Below, piece by piece: positions 59,251 to 64,000 of a stretch of 64,000 nucleotides of DNA. A program made the translations under genes and the position numbers. This DNA comes from Fulvimarina sp039652615 (lineage in GTDB: Bacteria > Pseudomonadota > Alphaproteobacteria > Rhizobiales > Rhizobiaceae): positions 124,001-188,000 of the forward strand of contig NZ_JBDJAC010000002.1 of the NCBI RefSeq assembly GCF_039652615.1. The letters are read 5' to 3'. Within the stretch, counting starts at the first letter, position 1, and the number at the start of each line of letters is the position of its first letter. The notes under the pieces are model-generated. The model made no database searches. It saw nothing but the letters and a program-made list of their open reading frames with translations, and was not told where the DNA came from.

Positions 59251-61479
59251 ATGCTGCGCCCAATCCTCACAGCCCTCTGCGCCACCTCGGTTCTGACCGC
59301 TGCCAGCGCCGCGCTCGCCGAACCGATGTTTAACCGGATCGCATCCTTTCCCGTCGCGCAAAACCTGCCCGCCGATATGGATCCGATGACCGAGACCTCC
59401 TCGGAGATCATCACGGCAGCAAAGGGCGGTAACACGCTCGTCTATTCGGACAGCCCGGCCGGCGGCATCGGCTTCGTCGATATTTCCGATGCCCACGCGC
59501 CGGCCCCGCTCGGCTTCCTGTCCCTGAAAGGCGAGCCCACGTCGGTCGCCGCCGTAGAGGGCAATGTGCTGGTCGGCGTGAACACGTCGGAAAGCTTCAC
59601 CAACCCGTCAGGCCGGCTTGCCATCGTGTCCTTGAGTGATCGCACCGAAACGGCGTCCTGCGATCTTCCTGGCCAGCCCGATTCGGTTGCGGTTTCACCG
59701 GACGGAACCTTTGCAGCGGTCGCCATCGAGAACGAGCGCGACGAGGACCTGAACGACGGCGCGCTTCCGCAGCTTCCCGCCGGCTCGCTGGTCGTCTTGT
59801 CCCTTGCGAACGGTGCGGCCGACTGCGCGACGATGAAGACCGTCGACATGACGGGTCTTTCCGAAATCGCTCCGTCAGATCCCGAGCCGGAATTCGTCGA
59901 TTTCAACGCCGCCAACGAAATCGTCGTCTCGCTTCAGGAGAACAATCATTTCGCCATCGTCGATGCGGCATCCGGCAAGATCACGAACGACTTTTCGGCC
60001 GGCACCGTCGATCTTGAAGGAATCGACGCCAAGGACGACAAGACTCTCTCCTTCACCGACAGCCAGGAAGGTCGCGAGCGCGAGCCCGATGCGGTCCAGT
60101 GGATCGACGAGAACCGCTTCGCTTCCGCCAATGAAGGCGATTATGAGGGCGGTTCGCGTTCCTTCACCATCTGGAACAAGGACGGAACGGTCGAATACGA
60201 GGCGGGCAACGCCTTCGAATATGCCTTGATCCGCGCCGGCCACTATCCCGACAAGCGCTCAGATGCCAAGGGCGTCGAGCCGGAAGGTCTGGAAGCGGCA
60301 GAGTTCGGCGACGAAGAGCTGCTCTTCGTTCTGTCGGAGCGCGGATCGGCGGTCGGTGTCTACCGGATCGGCGAAGGCGACCCGGAGCTCTTGCAGGTTC
60401 TGCCATCGGGCATTGCACCGGAGGGCGCCGTCGCCATTCCGTCGCGCAACCTCTTCGTCACCTCCAACGAGGCCGATCTGGCTGAGGATGGCGGCGCACG
60501 CTCCCACGTCATGATCTATGAACGCGCCGACCAGGAGCCGGCCTATCCGCAGATCGTCTCCGAGGACCAGGATGGCACGCCGCTCGGCTGGGGCGCGCTG
60601 TCCGGCCTTGCTGCAGACCCGGACAATGCGAACACACTCTACGTGGTATCGGACTCCTTCTATGCCGGCCAGCCGCGCATCTTCACGATCAACGCGTCTC
60701 AGACGCCCGCAAAGATCACCGGCGCGATGGATATCACACGTGACGGCTCTCCGGCCGAAAAGCTCGATCTCGAAGGCATTACGCCGGATGGAGACGGAGG
60801 CTTCTGGCTTGCCAGCGAAGGCAATCCTGACAAGGACGTCCCGCATCAGATCCTGCATGTCGGCGCAGATGGCGCGATCGCGGAAACAGTCGCGTTTCCT
60901 GACGACCTGCTCGAAGGCGCGACGCGCTTTGGCGCCGAAGGCATCGCGATGGACGGAGACACGCTGTGGATCGCGATTCAGCGCCCGTGGGAAAACGATC
61001 CTAAGGGCAAGACGAAGATCGTCTCCTACAAGCCGGCCTCAAAAGAATGGGGTGCCGTCTACTATCCGCTGGAGACTCCGGAAAGCGGCTGGGTCGGTCT
61101 TTCGGAAATCACGGCTGATGGCGACTCTCTCTATCTGATCGAGCGGGACAACCAGATTGGATCGAACGCCAAGATCAAGCAGCTCACCCGGGTCGCGAAA
61201 TCGGACGTTCAGCCGGCTGAACTCGGCGGCGACCTGCCCACCGTGACAAAGGAAGTCGTCCACGACTTCATTCCGGATCTGGAGGCACCGAACGGCTTCG
61301 TCGTCGACAAGATCGAAGGGTTCACGATCGCTTCGGACGGAACCGCCTATGCGGTCACGGACAATGACGGCCTCGACGACTCGTCCGGCGAGACACTGTT
61401 CTTCGAGGTCCCAATGAACGGCTCCAGCAAGGGCGACGCGAAAACCTCGCAGGACTCAACAGCTTCGTCGCAAAACTAA
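59251..61479 (+). CDS. Exported phytase-like esterase
   Basis: A 742-residue protein with a signal peptide (MLRPILTALCATSVLTAASAALA). It matches the 'esterase-like activity of phytase' family: repeated beta-propeller blades, with segments SEIAPSDPEPEFVDFNAANEIVVSLQENN, GVEPEGLEAAEFGDEELLFVLSERGSAVGVY and DLEGITPDGDGGFWLASEGN. Probably periplasmic and calcium-bound; a phosphoesterase or lactonase-like activity is suggested by the family, not shown. It is divergent from the DNA ligase across 173 bases and convergent with the ExoX-like gene. Confidence 0.88.
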   Translation: MLRPILTALCATSVLTAASAALAEPMFNRIASFPVAQNLPADMDPMTETSSEIITAAKGGNTLVYSDSPAGGIGFVDISDAHAPAPLGFLSLKGEPTSVAAVEGNVLVGVNTSESFTNPSGRLAIVSLSDRTETASCDLPGQPDSVAVSPDGTFAAVAIENERDEDLNDGALPQLPAGSLVVLSLANGAADCATMKTVDMTGLSEIAPSDPEPEFVDFNAANEIVVSLQENNHFAIVDAASGKITNDFSAGTVDLEGIDAKDDKTLSFTDSQEGREREPDAVQWIDENRFASANEGDYEGGSRSFTIWNKDGTVEYEAGNAFEYALIRAGHYPDKRSDAKGVEPEGLEAAEFGDEELLFVLSERGSAVGVYRIGEGDPELLQVLPSGIAPEGAVAIPSRNLFVTSNEADLAEDGGARSHVMIYERADQEPAYPQIVSEDQDGTPLGWGALSGLAADPDNANTLYVVSDSFYAGQPRIFTINASQTPAKITGAMDITRDGSPAEKLDLEGITPDGDGGFWLASEGNPDKDVPHQILHVGADGAIAETVAFPDDLLEGATRFGAEGIAMDGDTLWIAIQRPWENDPKGKTKIVSYKPASKEWGAVYYPLETPESGWVGLSEITADGDSLYLIERDNQIGSNAKIKQLTRVAKSDVQPAELGGDLPTVTKEVVHDFIPDLEAPNGFVVDKIEGFTIASDGTAYAVTDNDGLDDSSGETLFFEVPMNGSSKGDAKTSQDSTASSQN

Positions 61480-61553
61480 GAACCTGAAGGGCGGGCCTCA
61501 TACGAAATCCGTTTGATCACTTCGTGATAGCGGATCTGAAGAACGCTCAACCG

Positions 61554-61620
61554 CCGCGCGGACCGGATGATACCGTACCCGGCTCAAAAAGCCGGATACG
61601 GTATCATCCGGTCCGCGCGG
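61554..61620. repeat. Exceptionally long hairpin between convergent genes
   Basis: The left arm, 31 bases from 61554 to 61584, and the right arm, 61590 to 61620, are reverse complements with a single mismatch, around a five-base CAAAA loop. Total length is 67 bases, and the stem is GC-rich at its base. It lies in the 197-base gap between two convergent genes, after a smaller hairpin (ATCAC-TTC-GTGAT, 61516-61528). It is far longer than a normal terminator and could be a repetitive extragenic palindrome, a processing signal, or a mobile palindromic element. Confidence 0.8.
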
Positions 61621-61676
61621 CTTCGATCTCCTATCGGCGGACGGCCGAAAGCAGTGCGTTCATGCCACCGAAAACG

Positions 61677-62474
61677 TCAGAGCCCGTCCGGCAGTTTACG
61701 CTCGCCCCTTACCTGCCGGAGCGAAAGCTGACGCCGGGCCGTAAACACCGCGTCGGCATTCATCTCTGGCTCCGCGACGAGCCATTGGAGATAATCGGTC
61801 GGGACTTCGCGAATCGGCACACCCTTGTGTCGGCCAAAGCGCAGCTTGGCGAGAAGTGCCGGTTCGCTGGATGCTTTTTCGGCCCGGTCCAGAAAATCCG
61901 CGATGTCGTGGCAACGGGGCATCAGCTCGCCCGCGATCCGGCGAAGAAGGACGGCCGTACAGACCGCATCGAAGAGCGCCCGGTGCGGGTGAAGACCGGC
62001 GAGCATGTCCCCCACCTCCGACAGATCGAGCGGAACATATTTGACGAGGCTTTGGAGCCCGTGCGCCCGCACGTTCGGAAAAGCCCTCAGAGCCAGCTTG
62101 TAGGTACACAACCAACGCCCGGTGAGGCGCAATCGCGAGCGATCGAAGTCCGCCCTCTGGGCTGCATAGGTTTCGGTTGCGAATGGCAGAACGGCCTCAG
62201 CGAAAGGCGGCGCATCGGCGAGCATCTCGTCGGAGATATGATGAACCCGGCGTGCGCCGTCGCTGATCGGAACGCCGCCCGGATCGCAAAAGGTCTGCAT
62301 CGGATTGCAGATCGCGCCGGAGCCGAGATCGAGATCGATCGACCCGATTTCGATCACCGCATCCTCTTCGAGCTTTTGACCAGCCGTCTCCGTGTCGATG
62401 ACGCGAACCATCGTCGACACGGGCTCGTCGAAAAGGCTCGGCGTTCTTGATGCTGGCGGGAAAAGATCGGTCAT
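61677..62474 (-). CDS. 3'-5' exonuclease, ExoX/DnaQ-like, with C-terminal DUF3820 domain
   Basis: A 265-residue DEDDh exonuclease. The first acidic pair is D27-x-E29 in VIDTETAG, a histidine-rich RRVHHISDEML follows near 74, FDR near 110 and HRALFDAVCTA near 165 hold the remaining DEDDh residues. The C-terminal 60 residues (LRFGRHKGVPIREVPTDYLQWLV) match DUF3820, known as a quorum-sensing-linked nucleic-acid-binding domain. The pairing is seen in exodeoxyribonuclease X. Likely DNA repair or RNA maturation. Convergent with the phytase-like gene. Confidence 0.88.
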   Translation of the reverse strand: MTDLFPPASRTPSLFDEPVSTMVRVIDTETAGQKLEEDAVIEIGSIDLDLGSGAICNPMQTFCDPGGVPISDGARRVHHISDEMLADAPPFAEAVLPFATETYAAQRADFDRSRLRLTGRWLCTYKLALRAFPNVRAHGLQSLVKYVPLDLSEVGDMLAGLHPHRALFDAVCTAVLLRRIAGELMPRCHDIADFLDRAEKASSEPALLAKLRFGRHKGVPIREVPTDYLQWLVAEPEMNADAVFTARRQLSLRQVRGERKLPDGL

Positions 62475-62641
62475 TCACCGAAAAGATCGTCTGTTTTCGG
62501 CAACCACGCAAGCGCTGCGAAACGCCGCGCATCCCGAAGCTGCCGTTCGAAATGACGGATGCAGCCTGTCAAAGCCGATTCCCGTCGGAAACCGGTCCGG
62601 GAAAAATCACGGCAACCAGTGGATGATCAAATGCCGTCAAA

Positions 62642-62665
62642 GCGAGGCCAGTCGGCTGGCCTCGC
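62642..62665 (-). terminator. Terminator after the oxidase subunit IV gene
   Basis: GCGAGGCCAG pairs with CTGGCCTCGC (ten bases, no mismatch) around TCGG; on the minus strand it runs into TTTGA. It lies 30 bases past the gene's stop codon. Confidence 0.65.
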
Positions 62666-62696
62666 CTCAAACTGCGTTTCCGATTGCTTCCGTAAG

Positions 62697-62921
62697 CTAT
62701 TTGTTCAGGAAATACGCGATCACGAACACGATCACAAAGGCACCAAGACCGCCGAGAATGCCGCCCGAGCCGAGAAGGCTTACCGCCATGGCGATCAGCA
62801 GTGCGACGACGAAGATCGCGCCCCATTTGAACATCGTGAGAAAGAGCGCGTAGGTGCGTTCGTGCTCCCGATAATCCATGTCCGCGTTGCTGTTCGTGTC
62901 GTAGCTGGGAAGCGTTGCCAT
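62697..62921 (-). CDS. aa3-type cytochrome c oxidase subunit IV
   Basis: A 74-residue protein, with DYREHERTYALFLTMFKWGAIF as its hallmark, then two hydrophobic helices (VVALLIAMAVSLLGSG and GLGAFVIVFVIAYFLN). This is the bacterial aa3-type oxidase subunit IV family. The ATG at 62921 is chosen, with AAAGG eight bases upstream; an upstream frame to 63020 is not conserved. The remaining oxidase genes are not in the window. It lies downstream of the PfpI-like gene on the same strand, but a terminator (63019-63045) separates them. Confidence 0.9.
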   Translation of the reverse strand: MATLPSYDTNSNADMDYREHERTYALFLTMFKWGAIFVVALLIAMAVSLLGSGGILGGLGAFVIVFVIAYFLNK

Positions 62922-63018
62922 TCGAGTACCTTTCGAGACGCGATATCCGGTCGGACATACACGAAGTGTTTCTTTCCTGGCAACGACAACGGGCCTGTTT
63001 CGCAGCTCTCCTTCTAAC

Positions 63019-63045
63019 AAAAAAGGGCCGGCGAATAGCCAGCCC
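63019..63045 (-). terminator. Terminator after the PfpI-like gene
   Basis: On the minus strand GGGCTGGC pairs with GCCGGCCC (one G-T pair) around TATTC and is followed by six T. It lies 27 bases past the PfpI-like stop codon. Confidence 0.85.
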
Positions 63046-63071
63046 TTCCAATTGTTTCGATTCTAATCCGC

Positions 63072-63638
63072 TCAAGCGGCCTTGCGATCCTCGTGACGGC
63101 CTTCTTCGACCTCTTCGATGATCTTGCTGATGAAGGCCGGCAGATCGTCCGGGTTGCGCGAGGTAATCAGCGCCTCATGACACACGACTTCCTGATCGAC
63201 CCAGTTTCCGCCAGCGTTCACCACATCGGTTTTAATCGACTTGTAGGACGTAATATCGCGTCCGCGCACGACATCCGCTTCGATCAGCAGCCAAGGTGCA
63301 TGGCAGATCGCGGCAAGCGGCTTCTTGGAGTTGAAGAACTCGCGAACGAAGGACACGACCTTCGGATCGGCGCGCAGCACATCCGGATTGATCTGGCCGC
63401 CCGGCAGGACGAGCGCATGATAATCGGACACGCGCACTTCCGAAAGTTCCTTGTCCACATCGACTTCGAGGTTCCAGTGATCCTGATCCCAGCTGCGGAT
63501 CTTCCCGCCCTTCGTGGAAATCACGTGAACTTCGGCACCGGCTTCCTTGAGTTTCTTCAAGGGTTCGGTCAGCTCGACTTCTTCAAAGCCGTCGGTTGCA
63601 AGAATTGCGATCTTTGCTTCAGTAATCTTGGTCATCAT
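63072..63638 (-). CDS. PfpI/DJ-1-family glutamine amidotransferase-like protein
   Basis: A 188-residue DJ-1/PfpI-type protein. The catalytic-like cysteine and histidine, C112 and H113, lie in AAICHAPWLLIEA, and the family LATDGFEEVELTEPLKKLKEAGAEVHVIS starts the sequence. Members include intracellular proteases and glyoxalase/deglycase-like stress proteins; the substrate is not decided here. The ATG at 63638 has GGAG upstream (another ATG is three bases in). It lies upstream of the oxidase gene on the same strand. Confidence 0.92.
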   Translation of the reverse strand: MMTKITEAKIAILATDGFEEVELTEPLKKLKEAGAEVHVISTKGGKIRSWDQDHWNLEVDVDKELSEVRVSDYHALVLPGGQINPDVLRADPKVVSFVREFFNSKKPLAAICHAPWLLIEADVVRGRDITSYKSIKTDVVNAGGNWVDQEVVCHEALITSRNPDDLPAFISKIIEEVEEGRHEDRKAA

Positions 63639-64000
63639 GTTCTCCGTTTTCATGGACACGTCCCGCAGCAAGTGGTGAAACCAAGACGCAGAAGCGTTCG
63701 ACCCGTTCGATGACGAGCTCGAAATCAATCTGATGACAGGTCCTGTTTTCACCGGAACTTGGTGATCACCACCAAGGCACGTCGCTTTAACTTCGGCGAG
63801 ACTTTCCGTGTTTGATTGGACAACGGCGCGTATCGGCGAACGTTCCATCGGCTCGCGGTCGTCAGTCTCATGAAATCAGCTGACGTCGTGTCAGATGTGA
63901 AACTCGAACGCTGCTTGTGAATTGAGCCCGGTAAGCCTGTCGGTTTCGCGAGCGGACCACCGGGTACCGATGACATAGCGGCTCAGGGATTTTCGCGGCA
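63639..64000. other. Gene-less stretch at the window end
   Basis: 362 bases before the end. It must hold the promoter of the PfpI-like gene. No credible gene or RNA was seen; short frames on the minus strand look like noise. A gene beginning beyond the window edge cannot be excluded. Confidence 0.5.

Noticed and set aside
63749..63976. 75-residue minus-strand frame at the window end
   Set aside because: No ribosome-binding site, no recognisable domain and noise-like composition.

Overview
The window reads as one chromosomal segment of a high-GC alphaproteobacterium, most likely in the Hyphomicrobiales (Rhizobiales). The support is gene content and protein resemblance: the F1-ATPase zeta inhibitor, an aa3 oxidase subunit IV of alphaproteobacterial type, a class I PHA synthase near hom and an AlaC-like aminotransferase, a DUF1285-NUDIX-CCA operon divergent from a MoxR operon, rplY-pth, and glnK-amtB. 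I see no rRNA, tRNA, CRISPR array, insertion sequence or prophage. A marine Aurantimonadaceae-like host is a guess only.

Layout. 0-6.3 kb: zeta inhibitor, purine genes purC-purS-purQ plus a lipoprotein, then homoserine dehydrogenase, an AlaC/LL-DAP-type aminotransferase and a lipoprotein on the other strand. 6.4-8.7 kb: PHA synthase translationally coupled to a cysteine-rich secreted protein. 8.7-17.1 kb: a NarL-type response regulator and a MoxY-like kinase, divergent from a seven-gene MoxR-DUF58-DUF4381-VWA-VWA-TPR-BatD operon. 17.2-21 kb: a lone flgE, then DUF1285-NUDIX-CCA enzyme. 21.3-28.2 kb: a second MoxR operon (MoxR, DUF58, a DUF4159 membrane protein, a GATase-like membrane protein). 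28.5-31.3 kb: MarR regulator, CsaA, ProC, YbjN-like protein, UbiK. 31.3-33.8 kb: an AT-rich island with a TadG-like VWA protein. 33.8-42.7 kb: lgt, a MidA/NDUFAF7 methyltransferase, pgeF, a metal-site-degenerate M24 protein, a Q/P-rich lipoprotein, prs, a hydrolase, rplY and pth. 42.8-45.6 kb: a GbsR/MarR regulator and three membrane or redox genes, with matching palindromes in front of the regulator and in front of its target operon. 45.8-49.4 kb: folD, a DUF3309 microprotein, a UbiH-family hydroxylase and tesB. 49.4-53.1 kb: glnK-amtB and a second amtB, each transcription unit preceded by a sigma54-type promoter. 53.2-64 kb: GNAT protein, ftsK, two microproteins, an ATP-dependent DNA ligase, a phytase-like esterase, a very long hairpin, an ExoX-like exonuclease, oxidase subunit IV and a PfpI-like protein.

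Most genes are housekeeping. The parts most worth attention are the two MoxR/VWA chaperone operons about 4 kb apart with a two-component system facing one of them, the self-contained GbsR operator module, the paired sigma54 ammonium genes, and the 31-bp-arm hairpin near 61.6 kb. Motif positions were read by eye; no database search was run.
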